From NCBI RefSeq assembly GCF_001507595.1, contig NZ_LQBQ01000037.1:1-64000 (forward strand): 64,000 bases of DNA, in the 5' to 3' direction. Made by a program: the position numbers and the translations under genes. This document shows, piece after piece, positions 34,380 to 42,922 of the stretch. The stretch comes from Ruegeria marisrubri. GTDB taxonomy: Bacteria; Pseudomonadota; Alphaproteobacteria; Rhodobacterales; Rhodobacteraceae. Position 1 is the first letter of the stretch; every line of letters begins with the position of its first letter. Under the pieces are notes generated by a model. It saw nothing but the letters and a program-made list of their open reading frames with translations, was not told the DNA's origin and did no database searches.

Positions 34380-35618
34380 TCAGCCCTCGGTCTTGCCCAG
34401 CGGCACCACGTTGGCGCGGTCCTCGGGGGCCAGTTCCTCGAAATCGAAGTTGTCCAGCCGCTGCGCGCGGCGGCCGGCCTTTTCGGCGCTGATCTTGATC
34501 TCGGAAATATCCTTGGCCGCCTGACCGAAATGCCGGTCAAGATTGGCCACCCGGTCGCCCAGGCGCTCGACATCCTTGTGCAGCAGGCCCAGTTCCTTGC
34601 GGATCGCGCCCGCCTGTTCCCGCATCCGCGCGTCCTTCAGGATCGCCCGCATCGTGTTCAGCGTGGCCATGCAGGTGGTCGGCGAGACGATCCAGACCCG
34701 TTTCGCGAAACTCTCCTGCACCAGTTCAGGGAACTTGGCGTGCAGTTCGGCATAGACCGCCTCGGAGGGCAGGAACATCAGCGCCCCGTCGGCGGTTTCA
34801 CCGTCCAGGATGTACTTGGTCGAGATGTCCGTGATGTGTTTGCGCACCGTGGTGCGGAACATCTGCACCGCCGCCTTCAACTCCATGTCATTGCCCGCGC
34901 CCACCAGCGCCTCATAGGCCTCCAGCGGGAACTTGCTGTCGATCACGATCGGACCGGGCGGGTTGGGAAGGCGGATCAGGCAGTCGGCGCGTCTGCCATT
35001 CGACAGGGTCGCCTGCAGCACGTAGCTGTCCGAGGGCAGCGCCTTGGACACGATGTCGTTCAACTGGATCTCGCCGAAGGCGCCGCGGGTCTGCTTGTTC
35101 GACAGGATGTCCTGCAGCGACAGCACGTCGCCCGACAGCTTGGTGATGTTGTCCTGCGCCTTGTCGATGGCGGCCAGACGCTCTTGCAGCTGGGTCAGCG
35201 AGGTCGCGGTCTGTTTCGAGGTGCCGTGCAGGGTTTCCTTCATCCGCTCCTGCATCTCGGCCAGCGCGCGGGCGGATTTCATGGCGTTGTCGGCCAGGCG
35301 GTCGTTCATGTGCTGCTGCACCGCCGACAGGCGTGCTTCGACCGTCTGGATCACCTGCACCTGCGCATTGGCCTGCGTGTCCGAGACATGCTGCAAGCCG
35401 CCGCGCAATTGCTCCTGCCCGAGGCTGAGCTGCTGCACCGACTGGCCAAGCACCGCCATCTGCTGCGCCAGCGGCTCGGCCATCCGGGCCGAGCGGTTGG
35501 CGGCGCGCAGGGCCAGGAACAGCAGGACAAGGATCAGCAGAACCACCCCCGCCCCGATCAGGCCTGCCATCACCATCGGATCGTCCAGGGAATAGCTGTT
35601 GCCTGCAATCTCGATCAT
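34380..35618 (-). CDS. rmuC: DNA recombination protein RmuC
   Basis: 412 residues. One N-terminal transmembrane helix (LIGAGVVLLILVLLFLALRA) is followed by a long coiled coil (about 45-165). The nuclease-like RmuC core has KQTRGAFGEIQLNDIVSKAL, IVIDSKFPLEAYEALV and MFLPSEAVYAELHAKFPELV. RmuC limits sequence inversions at short repeats. The C-terminal tail is predicted to be disordered. It is followed upstream (57 bp) by mutL in the same direction, a DNA-maintenance neighbourhood. Confidence 0.95.
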   Translation of the reverse strand: MIEIAGNSYSLDDPMVMAGLIGAGVVLLILVLLFLALRAANRSARMAEPLAQQMAVLGQSVQQLSLGQEQLRGGLQHVSDTQANAQVQVIQTVEARLSAVQQHMNDRLADNAMKSARALAEMQERMKETLHGTSKQTATSLTQLQERLAAIDKAQDNITKLSGDVLSLQDILSNKQTRGAFGEIQLNDIVSKALPSDSYVLQATLSNGRRADCLIRLPNPPGPIVIDSKFPLEAYEALVGAGNDMELKAAVQMFRTTVRKHITDISTKYILDGETADGALMFLPSEAVYAELHAKFPELVQESFAKRVWIVSPTTCMATLNTMRAILKDARMREQAGAIRKELGLLHKDVERLGDRVANLDRHFGQAAKDISEIKISAEKAGRRAQRLDNFDFEELAPEDRANVVPLGKTEG

Positions 35619-35675
35619 CTCAACCTACTTGTTCTCGTTTTGTTTCTTCTTTTCTACCGCCGACCGGTGGCCGGA

Positions 35676-37532
35676 TCAACTGCGCCCGAACAGCCGTTCG
35701 ATATCGCTCAGCTTCAGTTCCACATAGGTGGGCCGCCCGTGGTTGCACTGGCCCGAATGGGGCGTGGCCTCCATCTCGCGCAGCAGGGCGTTCATCTCTT
35801 CGGCGCGCATCCGGCGGCCCGACCGGACCGAGCCATGACAGGCCACCCGGCTGAGGATCGCCTCGATCCGGGCCTGCACCGTCTGGCTTTCGCCCTGATC
35901 GGCCAACTCGTCCAGAATGTCGAGGATCATCGCCCGCGCGTTGACCTCGCCCAGAATGGCCGGGGTTTCGCGCACCGCCACCGCGCCGCCGCCGAAGGGC
36001 TCGATGGTCAGGCCCAGGCGCGACAGGTCATCGGCCACCGCGAGCAGCCGGGCGCAGTCGCCCTCGGACAGCTCGACGATCTCGGGGATCAGCAGCGCCT
36101 GCGCGGCCACGCCGTTCTCGGCCATCTGTGTCTTGAGTTTCTCATAGACCAGCCGTTCATGCGCGGCGTGCTGGTCCACGATCACCATGCCGTCGGCAGT
36201 CTGGGCGATGATGTAGTTTTCATGAACCTGCCCGCGCGCCGCCCCCAGGGGCAGATGCTCGGGCGGCGTCTGGTCGGGCGGCGCAGGTTCGGCCACGGGC
36301 TCGACCACGCTGCCGCTGTAGGCATTGGCCAGATCGGCAAAGCCGGGCGCCTGCGCCTGATAGGCCATGGCCCGCGCCGCGGGCGAGGGCCGGTCCATCT
36401 GATAGACCCGCGCGGGCGCCGTCGGGGCCGGTTCGGGCCGCATCGCACCCAAGGTCGCGTTGGCCACGGTGGTCGAGGCACGGTGCCCCGCCTCGGCCAG
36501 CGCGTGGCGCAGGCTGGAGACGATGAGCCCGCGCGCCACGCCGGGATCGCGGAACCGCACCTCGGATTTCGCGGGGTGCACGTTCACGTCCACCAGCGTC
36601 GGCTCGCAGTCGATGAACAGGGCCGCCGCCGGGTGCCGGTCGCGGCTGAGGAAATCGAAATAGGCCGCGCGCAGGGCCCCGGTCAGCATCTTGTCGCGCA
36701 CCGGCCGGCCGTTGACGAACAGGAACTGCGCCACCGCCGCGCCGCGCGAATAGGTGGGCAGCGCGGCATAGCCATAAAGCCGGATCCCCTCGCGGGTGGC
36801 GTCGATCCGCAGCGCGTTCTCGGCAAACTCGCGCCCCAGGATGCGGGCCAGCCGGGCGTGCAGCGCATCGAACAGGTCTCCGTTCTCGCGGTCGGCGCGG
36901 AACACCACGCGCCCCTCGCCGCCGCCCGAGACATCACGCAGGGTGAAGGTGATGGAGGGCTCGGCCATGGCCAGCCGCTTGACCGTGTCCGAGATCGCCT
37001 GCGCCTCGGCCCGGTCGGTGCGCATGAATTTCAGCCGCGCGGGCGTGGCATAGAACAGGTCGCGCAGCTCGACCACGGTGCCGGCGCGCAGGGCGGCGGG
37101 CTTCACCGGCTCCATCTTGCCGCCGGCCACACGGATCTGCGCCGCCTCGGCACCCGGCACGCGGCTGGTGATGGTCAGACGCCCCACCGCGCCCAGCGAG
37201 GGCAGCGCCTCGCCCCGGAACCCGAAGGTGTGGATGTTGAGCAGGTCGGACCCGTCGATCTTGGAGGTCGCGTGGCGCGACAGGGCCAGCGGCAGATCCT
37301 CGGGCGCGATGCCGCACCCGTCGTCGGTCACGCGAATCAAGGTCTTGCCGCCGTCGGCGATGTCGATGGCGATCCGGGTGGCGCCTGCGTCGATCGCGTT
37401 CTCCACCAGTTCCTTGACGGCCGAGGCCGGACGCTCGACCACCTCGCCTGCGGCAATGCGGTTGATCGCGGCCTCGTCGAGTTGCCGGATCACGGGGCGA
37501 TTTTCGCCGATATTGGGGTTTGCCTGCGACAT
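35676..37532 (-). CDS. mutL: DNA mismatch repair protein MutL
   Basis: 618 residues. The N-terminal GHL ATPase has [33 protein letters not shown] and [15 protein letters not shown]. The C-terminal dimer domain contains [12 protein letters not shown], which fits the metal-dependent endonuclease motif DQHA-x2-E-x4-E, as expected in bacteria without MutH. The middle linker (about 340-420) is proline-rich and variable. The ATG at 37532 (MSQANPN...) is preferred to the in-frame ATG at 37553 because it starts closer to the conserved [17 protein letters not shown]. Confidence 0.97.
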   Translation of the reverse strand: MSQANPNIGENRPVIRQLDEAAINRIAAGEVVERPASAVKELVENAIDAGATRIAIDIADGGKTLIRVTDDGCGIAPEDLPLALSRHATSKIDGSDLLNIHTFGFRGEALPSLGAVGRLTITSRVPGAEAAQIRVAGGKMEPVKPAALRAGTVVELRDLFYATPARLKFMRTDRAEAQAISDTVKRLAMAEPSITFTLRDVSGGGEGRVVFRADRENGDLFDALHARLARILGREFAENALRIDATREGIRLYGYAALPTYSRGAAVAQFLFVNGRPVRDKMLTGALRAAYFDFLSRDRHPAAALFIDCEPTLVDVNVHPAKSEVRFRDPGVARGLIVSSLRHALAEAGHRASTTVANATLGAMRPEPAPTAPARVYQMDRPSPAARAMAYQAQAPGFADLANAYSGSVVEPVAEPAPPDQTPPEHLPLGAARGQVHENYIIAQTADGMVIVDQHAAHERLVYEKLKTQMAENGVAAQALLIPEIVELSEGDCARLLAVADDLSRLGLTIEPFGGGAVAVRETPAILGEVNARAMILDILDELADQGESQTVQARIEAILSRVACHGSVRSGRRMRAEEMNALLREMEATPHSGQCNHGRPTYVELKLSDIERLFGRS

Positions 37533-37822
37533 ACCCCCATACCTAGCACGCACGAACGCGATTCTGCCACCGGTTTGGAGGAGGATTTAACTGGAACGGA
37601 ACGCAGTCGCCCGGCCGCATCCGATGAGGTCTGCCAGCGGTGCTGACGGCAGGCGTTTCGGATCTGGCCGGGCGAGTTGTGAGTGGTGCTTTCCATAGAG
37701 CCGGCTTGAATGTCGCCCGTTGCACCACAGTTGGCGGCTTCGTGCACCAGAAATATGGCCACGGGTCAGTCTGGGCGGTGTTCAGCCGATCCTCGGCAAC
37801 CGGGACGCGGGAAACCGCCAAG

Positions 37823-38752
37823 TCAGGCCTGTCCGGGTGCGCCCGTGCGAGTTCGGCAGGGGCCGAACAGGGCGGCAAGGGCAAGGATGATCCCCGACAT
37901 CGTGGCGATCATTCCGGCGGCGCTGACCGCGTCCTGCGCGCCCAGCCACAGGGGCCCGTATCCGGCCAGAACATAGCCCGACACGGCCGAGGCCACGGCA
38001 AAGGCCACGCTCCACGCGACCTGCCGTTCCAGCCGGTTGGTCATCATCCGGGCGGCGGCGGGCGGGCAGATGAACATGGCGATCACGATGATCGAGCCCA
38101 CCGCGTCAAAGGCGGCCACCGCCGCGATGGCGGCCATCATCACCAGCATCAGGCCCAGCAGGTTGGTGCGGATGCCGATGGTGCGGGCATAGCCTTCGTC
38201 GAAGGTCGAGATCTTGAGCGGCCGCCAGAGCGCCCAGGTGAACAGGATCACGACGCACATGGTCAGCGCCATGCGCGGCAGTTCCGCCGGCAGCCCGGCC
38301 AGCGCCTGCGGGTCGAGCAGCGAGGCCCAGCCGGTCGCGTCCAGCCAGATCAGGCTTTCGAGATTGCCGTAGAGCGCGTGTTCCACGTCCAGATGCACGG
38401 TCGATGTGTCGGTCTGCTCCAACAGCAGAACGCCGCCGGCAAACATTGTGGTGAACACCACGCCCATCGCCGCGCCCGGCTCGATCCGGCCAAGACGGCG
38501 CACCGACTCGATCAGGATCACGGCCAGAATCGCCGCCCCCGCCGCGCCCAGCATCATCGGCCAGGTGGCGATCATGCCGGTCAGCAGGAAGGCCACGACG
38601 ATGCCCGGCAGCACCACATGGCTGATGGCGTCGCCGATCAGGGCCTGCTTGCGCAGCACTAGGAAATTGCCGGGCAAGGCACAGGCCACCGCCGCAAAAA
38701 TACCGATCAGCAGCGGGGTCAGAGAAAGGGAGACGAACTCTTCGCCACTCAT
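37823..38752 (-). CDS. Mn/Zn/Fe-type metal ABC transporter permease (second subunit, TroD/ZnuB-like)
   Basis: 309 residues with eight to nine helices of the ABC-3 family. The key cytoplasmic loop is RKQALIGDAISHVVLPGIVVA (about 30-50), and the C-terminal part has FDAVGSIIVIAMFICPPAAARM. It overlaps the first permease gene by 4 bp, which points to a heterodimeric channel as in TroCD/SitCD rather than the homodimeric ZnuB of enterics. It is the last gene of the operon. Confidence 0.93.
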   Translation of the reverse strand: MSGEEFVSLSLTPLLIGIFAAVACALPGNFLVLRKQALIGDAISHVVLPGIVVAFLLTGMIATWPMMLGAAGAAILAVILIESVRRLGRIEPGAAMGVVFTTMFAGGVLLLEQTDTSTVHLDVEHALYGNLESLIWLDATGWASLLDPQALAGLPAELPRMALTMCVVILFTWALWRPLKISTFDEGYARTIGIRTNLLGLMLVMMAAIAAVAAFDAVGSIIVIAMFICPPAAARMMTNRLERQVAWSVAFAVASAVSGYVLAGYGPLWLGAQDAVSAAGMIATMSGIILALAALFGPCRTRTGAPGQA

Positions 38753-39954
38753 GCCGTCACCCCCTGCGGGCCGCCGATGCGGCGGTCGATCTCCTCGATC
38801 TGGTCGCGGGTCAGAACGGTCTCGATATCGCGCAGCCCGTCATAGAGCGCGGCGGTGGCCTCGTGCGCCTGATCGGCACGCACCAGTTCCCAGCGTTTCT
38901 CGTCGCGCAGCGCCTTGGCGGCGCGGGCCTTGCCCTTATCCGTCGGCACGCCGTCGGCCCGCACCAGGCCGGCGCGGCGCAGCAGGCGCAGGGTCAGCGG
39001 TTCATAGATCGTCTGCCCCTGGGCCAAAGCCAGCAGCCCCTGACGCATGTGCACACGCCGCTGGAACCGGGCATGGCGCAGCACGGCGGCGAGAACGCCG
39101 CGGACCGGCGCCAGCAGCAACGAGACAGCGAAGAAGGCGAAACTGACCAGAACGATGATCGGCCCCGTGGGCAGGTTCGGAGCCGAGGCCGACAGCGCCG
39201 CACCCAGATAGCCAGCCAGACCGCCCGCGAGACCGCCGATCAGCACCACGCGGTCGGACCGCTCGGTCCAGAAGCGCGCCGTCACCGGCGGGATGATCAG
39301 CAGCGCCACGATCAGGATCAGGCCGACGATCTTGAGCCCCACCACCGTCACCGCCATCACCAGCCCCATCATGGCAAGGTCGATGCGCGCGACCGGCAAT
39401 CCGCGCGCGGCGGCATATTCAGGGTCAAAGGCCACCAGCATCATCGGGCGGCGGATCAGCATGACCAGCGCCAGCGTCGCCGCGCCGCCAAAGGCGATCA
39501 CCATCGCGTCGGCCCAGAGCATCCCGGCGGTCGAGCCCAGCAGGAAGCCTTCGAGCCCCGCCTGCCGCCCCACGCCCATGGTCTGGATCACCGTCAGCAG
39601 CACCACGCCAAAGCCGAAGAACACCGACAGGATGGCCCCGATCGCCGCGTCTTCGGCCAGACGGGTGCGGCGGGTCAGCCAGTTCATGCACAGAAGGCCC
39701 ACCCAGGCCGACAGCGCCGAGCCGATCAGCAGGCCGATCAGGTTGCGCCCCTCGCCGCCCAGCGCCACCATGACCATGAAGGCGATGCAGACCCCCGGCA
39801 GGGTGGCGTGGCTGATGGCGTCGCTCACCAGCGCCCGCTTGCGCAGGAACAGGAAGGTGCCGGTGACGCCCGCCGAAAGGCCCAGCAGGGTGGCGCCGAT
39901 GGCCACCAGCGTGGCGTTGTAGCCGAGTTGAAGGGTCAGGGCCTCCCACAGCAT
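38749..39954 (-). CDS. Mn/Zn/Fe-type metal ABC transporter permease with C-terminal cytoplasmic extension (TroC-like)
   Basis: 401 residues. The ABC-3 permease core (about 1-285) has RKRALVSDAISHATLPGVCI and VGLKIVGLILIVALLIIPPVTA. A further ~115 residues follow (about 290-401) with LALAQGQTIYEPLTLRLLRRAG and ALRDEKRWELVR, resembling a winged-helix plus helix arrangement. Comparable DtxR-like tails are known on some TroC/MntB permeases. The tail may sense metal or regulate gating. The ATG at 39954 is 4 bp after the ATPase stop; the open frame to 40014 is discounted. Confidence 0.92.
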   Translation of the reverse strand: MLWEALTLQLGYNATLVAIGATLLGLSAGVTGTFLFLRKRALVSDAISHATLPGVCIAFMVMVALGGEGRNLIGLLIGSALSAWVGLLCMNWLTRRTRLAEDAAIGAILSVFFGFGVVLLTVIQTMGVGRQAGLEGFLLGSTAGMLWADAMVIAFGGAATLALVMLIRRPMMLVAFDPEYAAARGLPVARIDLAMMGLVMAVTVVGLKIVGLILIVALLIIPPVTARFWTERSDRVVLIGGLAGGLAGYLGAALSASAPNLPTGPIIVLVSFAFFAVSLLLAPVRGVLAAVLRHARFQRRVHMRQGLLALAQGQTIYEPLTLRLLRRAGLVRADGVPTDKGKARAAKALRDEKRWELVRADQAHEATAALYDGLRDIETVLTRDQIEEIDRRIGGPQGVTA

Positions 39955-39958
39955 GGGC

Positions 39959-40765
39959 TTATCCCAGCGCGCGGGAGATCTGGTCGATCTGCGCCGTGGC
40001 CAGCCGGCCGCCATAGGTGGCCTGCAGCGTCTCGGCGGTAAAGGCCTCGTCCACCGGCCCCTCGGCCACCTTGCGCGTGTTGATCAGGAAGACGTGGTCG
40101 AAATAGTCGGTCACGGTGGCAAGGTCGTGATGCACCACCACGACGGTCTTGCCCGCCTGTTTCAGCGATTTCAGAACCGCGATGATCGCCTTTTCGGTGG
40201 CGGCGTCCACCCCGGCAAAGGGCTCGTCCAGCAGATACAGGTCGGCGTCCTGCGCCAGTGCGCGGGCCAGGAACACCCGCTGCTGCTGGCCCCCGGACAG
40301 CTGGCCGATCTGGCGGTCGGCAAAGTCATGCATGCCGACCCGGTTCAGGCAGTCCATCGCCTTGGCGATGTGGCGGGCGCGGACCCGGCCCAGCAGCCCC
40401 AGTTCGCGGTAGAGCCCCATCAGCACCACGTCGATCACCCGGGTCGGGAAATCCCAGTCCACGCTGGCGCGCTGCGGCACATAGGCGATGCGGGCGCGGC
40501 TGTCGTCCAGAGGCTTTCCATAGACCGTTACTTGCCCCGACAGCGGCTTGACGATGCCCAGCGCAGCCTTGAGCAGGGTCGATTTGCCGGCACCGTTCGG
40601 CCCGATGATTGCGGTCATGGCGCCCGGCTGCACCGTCATGTCCACCGAGAACACCGCCGGTTTCTGCCCGTAGGAGACGGTCAGCCCCCGGATCGCCAGA
40701 GGGCTGTGCGCCACGTCCTGCGGCGTGATCCGGGTGCCTTGATCTGCTGCGAGCTCGAGCGTCAT
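39959..40765 (-). CDS. Mn/Zn/Fe-type metal ABC transporter, ATP-binding protein
   Basis: 268 residues. Walker A is GPNGAGKSTLLKAALG (about 53-68), the signature is IGQLSGGQQQRVFLARALAQD and Walker B is LYLLDEPFAGVDAATEKAII. The switch His is in VVVHHDLATV. It begins one base after the binding-protein stop and overlaps nothing downstream, with the permease 4 bp on. Confidence 0.94.
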   Translation of the reverse strand: MTLELAADQGTRITPQDVAHSPLAIRGLTVSYGQKPAVFSVDMTVQPGAMTAIIGPNGAGKSTLLKAALGIVKPLSGQVTVYGKPLDDSRARIAYVPQRASVDWDFPTRVIDVVLMGLYRELGLLGRVRARHIAKAMDCLNRVGMHDFADRQIGQLSGGQQQRVFLARALAQDADLYLLDEPFAGVDAATEKAIIAVLKSLKQAGKTVVVVHHDLATVTDYFDHVFLINTRKVAEGPVDEAFTAETLQATYGGRLATAQIDQISRALG

Positions 40766-40766
40766 C

Positions 40767-41720
40767 TCAGAACCCCGCCGAGAGTTGGCCGTTCATGCCG
40801 CGCGCGGGCACCTCGGCGCCCAGCGCCCCGGCGATCACGGTGATGTTGTGGTCGAGCATGCCCAGATAGGTACCCTCATAGGTGCCCTCTTCGCCCATCG
40901 CGTCCGAGAACAGCTCGCCGCCCACCGTCACCTCGTGGCCCTTGGCGGCCGCACCCTCGATCAGCGCCCGCACCGAGCGGTCGGAGACCGAGCTTTCCAC
41001 GAAAACGGCCGAGATCTTGCGTTCGACGAGGATATCCACCAGTTCGCCGATGCGGTTCAGGCCGGCCTCGGACTGGGTCGAGATGCCCTGGATGCCCATC
41101 ACCTCGAAGCCGTAGCTGCGGCCGAAATAGCCGAATGCGTCATGGGCGGTGACCAGCACCCGGTTGTTTTCGGGCACCTTGGTCAGTGCCTCTTTCGCAT
41201 AGGCGGCAAGGCGGTCGAGTTCGGCCAGGTGACGGGCGGTGTTGGCGGCAAAGGTCTCGGCCGCCTCGGGGCGCAGTTCGGTCAGCGCGCGCTGCACCTC
41301 GACCACCACGTCGCGCCACAGCTCGGGCGTCATCCAGACATGCGGGTCATACTTGTCGGCATAGTCGTCATGGGCGCGCAGTTTCGACTTGTCGATCGCC
41401 TCGGCCACCGCGACCACGGCGCGCTTGCGGGCCAGATCGTGAAAGAACTCCTCCATCTGCGCTTCCAGGTAGAGGCCGTGCCACAGGACCAGGTCGGCGC
41501 GGGTCATCGCGACGATGTCGCTGCGGGTCTGGCGATAGGAATGCGGGTCGACGCCGGGGCCCATCAGCCCCTTGACCTCGACCAGATCGCCGCCGACCTG
41601 GCGGGCGGCATCCGCGATCATCCCCGTGGTCGCCACCACCTTGAGCGGCTGCTGCGCCAGGGCCGCCATCGGTGCGGCGGCGACCAGGGCAAGAACCATC
41701 AGAAAGCTGCGACGAATCAT
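40767..41720 (-). CDS. Metal ABC transporter substrate-binding protein, probable manganese/iron type (TroA/SitA/PsaA-like)
   Basis: 317 residues with a Sec signal (FLMVLALVAAAPMAALAQ). The cluster-A-I fold is clear. Metal ligands fit the His/His/Glu/Asp set: His in GVDPHSYRQT, His in VTAHDAFGYFGRSYG, Glu in AVFVESSVSDRS and Asp in ELFSDAMGEEG. The His-rich flexible loop typical of ZnuA is absent, which favours Mn2+ or Fe2+ over Zn2+, though specificity is not proven. The ATG at 41720 starts the signal peptide. Two palindromes lie 38-83 bp upstream. Confidence 0.92.
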   Translation of the reverse strand: MIRRSFLMVLALVAAAPMAALAQQPLKVVATTGMIADAARQVGGDLVEVKGLMGPGVDPHSYRQTRSDIVAMTRADLVLWHGLYLEAQMEEFFHDLARKRAVVAVAEAIDKSKLRAHDDYADKYDPHVWMTPELWRDVVVEVQRALTELRPEAAETFAANTARHLAELDRLAAYAKEALTKVPENNRVLVTAHDAFGYFGRSYGFEVMGIQGISTQSEAGLNRIGELVDILVERKISAVFVESSVSDRSVRALIEGAAAKGHEVTVGGELFSDAMGEEGTYEGTYLGMLDHNITVIAGALGAEVPARGMNGQLSAGF

Positions 41721-41757
41721 GGCGAATCCCGTTTTGTGATTTTCTCGAACACCAATA

Positions 41758-41772
41758 TGCGAACCATTCGCA
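41758..41772 (-). promoter_or_regulatory. Palindromic operator candidate TGCGAA-CCA-TTCGCA (proximal)
   Basis: A perfect 6-bp inverted repeat with a 3-bp centre, 38 bp before the metal-binding protein start. Fur-family Mur and Zur sites in alphaproteobacteria have this kind of TGC...GCA dyad. It overlaps the expected promoter. Confidence 0.55.
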
Positions 41773-41782
41773 ACCAAGTCAA

Positions 41783-41803
41783 TGCAATTGAGAATTATTC
41801 GCA
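41783..41803 (-). promoter_or_regulatory. Palindromic operator candidate TGC-N15-GCA (distal)
   Basis: TGCAATTGAGAATTATTCGCA, an imperfect dyad reading TGC...ATT...GCA in both directions, 11 bp beyond the proximal palindrome. The AT-rich core matches Fur/Mur-type boxes. Together the pair looks like a two-site metalloregulator operator. Confidence 0.5.
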
Positions 41804-41921
41804 ACAAAGAAAGTTTTTTTGTCCATTCGGTCAAATTTTGCCGCGAAACCCGCCCCTCCCCGCTTGCCATGCACACGCAGCTCATGCGATTTTGGCGCCA
41901 AACCTCCCAAAGGAAGCGATG

Positions 41922-42911
41922 ATGGAAACGCAGAGCCTCGAGCGCACCGCGCATCTGCCGCAAGTGACCGAGCCCAGGAACCCTGGCATGGCGCTTGATC
42001 TGGACTGGGTGAGAGCGGTGCAGGCCAACACTTCGGCCATTGAACGCCGCGCCGCGACCCTGCCCGGTCGCCGGTCCGTGAAGAAAGACTATCAGGCAGC
42101 CTGGCTGCTGAAGGCGATCACCATGATCGACCTGACCACCCTGTCGGGCGATGACACCGAGGGCCGCGTGCGGCGCCTGTGCGCCAAGGCCCGGCAGCCC
42201 GTGTCGCCCGCCCTGCTGAAGGCCCTGGGCATGCCGCCGATCACCACCGGCGCGGTCTGCGTCTATCATGACATGATCGAAACGGCGGTGGACGCGCTGA
42301 AGGGCACCGGCATTCCTGTCGCGGCCGTGTCCACCGGCTTTCCGGCGGGGCTGTCGCCCTTTCACCTGCGCGTGGCCGAGATCGAGGAAAGCGTGAAGGC
42401 CGGGGCCGAGGAGATCGACATCGTGATCTCGCGCCGCCATGTGCTGAAAGGCGACTGGCAGGCGCTTTATGATGAGATGAAGGCGTTTCGTGCGGCCTGC
42501 GGCGAGGCGCATGTAAAGGCCATCCTGGCCACCGGCGAATTGGGCAGCCTGCGCAACGTGGCGCGCGCCTCGCTGGTCTGCATGATGGCGGGCGCCGATT
42601 TCATCAAGACCTCGACCGGCAAGGAAAGCGTCAACGCCACCCTGCCCGTGTCGCTGGTGATGATCCGCGCGATCCGTGACTATTATGACCGCACCGGCTA
42701 TCGCGTGGGCTACAAGCCCGCGGGCGGGATTTCCAAGGCCAAGGACGCGCTGGTCTACCTGTCGCTGATCAAGGACGAGCTGGGCGACCGCTGGCTGCAG
42801 CCCGACCTGTTCCGGTTCGGCGCCTCGTCGCTGCTGGGCGATATCGAGCGGCAGCTGGAACATCACGTCACCGGGGCATACTCGGCCGGATACCGGCACC
42901 CGATGGGCTGA
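41922..42911 (+). CDS. deoC: Deoxyribose-phosphate aldolase
   Basis: Cleaves 2-deoxyribose 5-phosphate to glyceraldehyde 3-phosphate and acetaldehyde. 329 residues, the long DeoC type. Schiff-base lysine in GADFIKTSTGKESVNATLP (about residue 230), the second lysine in VGYKPAGGISKAKDAL, and DIVISRRHVLKGDW. Adjacent ATGs follow AAAGGA; the second (41922) has better spacing. An aldehyde dehydrogenase follows 11 bp later, which would oxidise the acetaldehyde produced, so the pair forms a coherent nucleoside/deoxyribose salvage unit. Confidence 0.95.
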   Translation: METQSLERTAHLPQVTEPRNPGMALDLDWVRAVQANTSAIERRAATLPGRRSVKKDYQAAWLLKAITMIDLTTLSGDDTEGRVRRLCAKARQPVSPALLKALGMPPITTGAVCVYHDMIETAVDALKGTGIPVAAVSTGFPAGLSPFHLRVAEIEESVKAGAEEIDIVISRRHVLKGDWQALYDEMKAFRAACGEAHVKAILATGELGSLRNVARASLVCMMAGADFIKTSTGKESVNATLPVSLVMIRAIRDYYDRTGYRVGYKPAGGISKAKDALVYLSLIKDELGDRWLQPDLFRFGASSLLGDIERQLEHHVTGAYSAGYRHPMG

Positions 42912-42922
42912 GGACAGGACCA

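Noticed and set aside
34530..37646. 1038-codon plus-strand frame over rmuC and mutL
   Set aside because: Antisense to two confident genes, with biased composition and no domain.
37533..37822. Short frames on both strands between mutL and the metal permease
   Set aside because: No ribosome binding site, low-complexity translations, no family features. I see nothing definite in this 290-bp gap.
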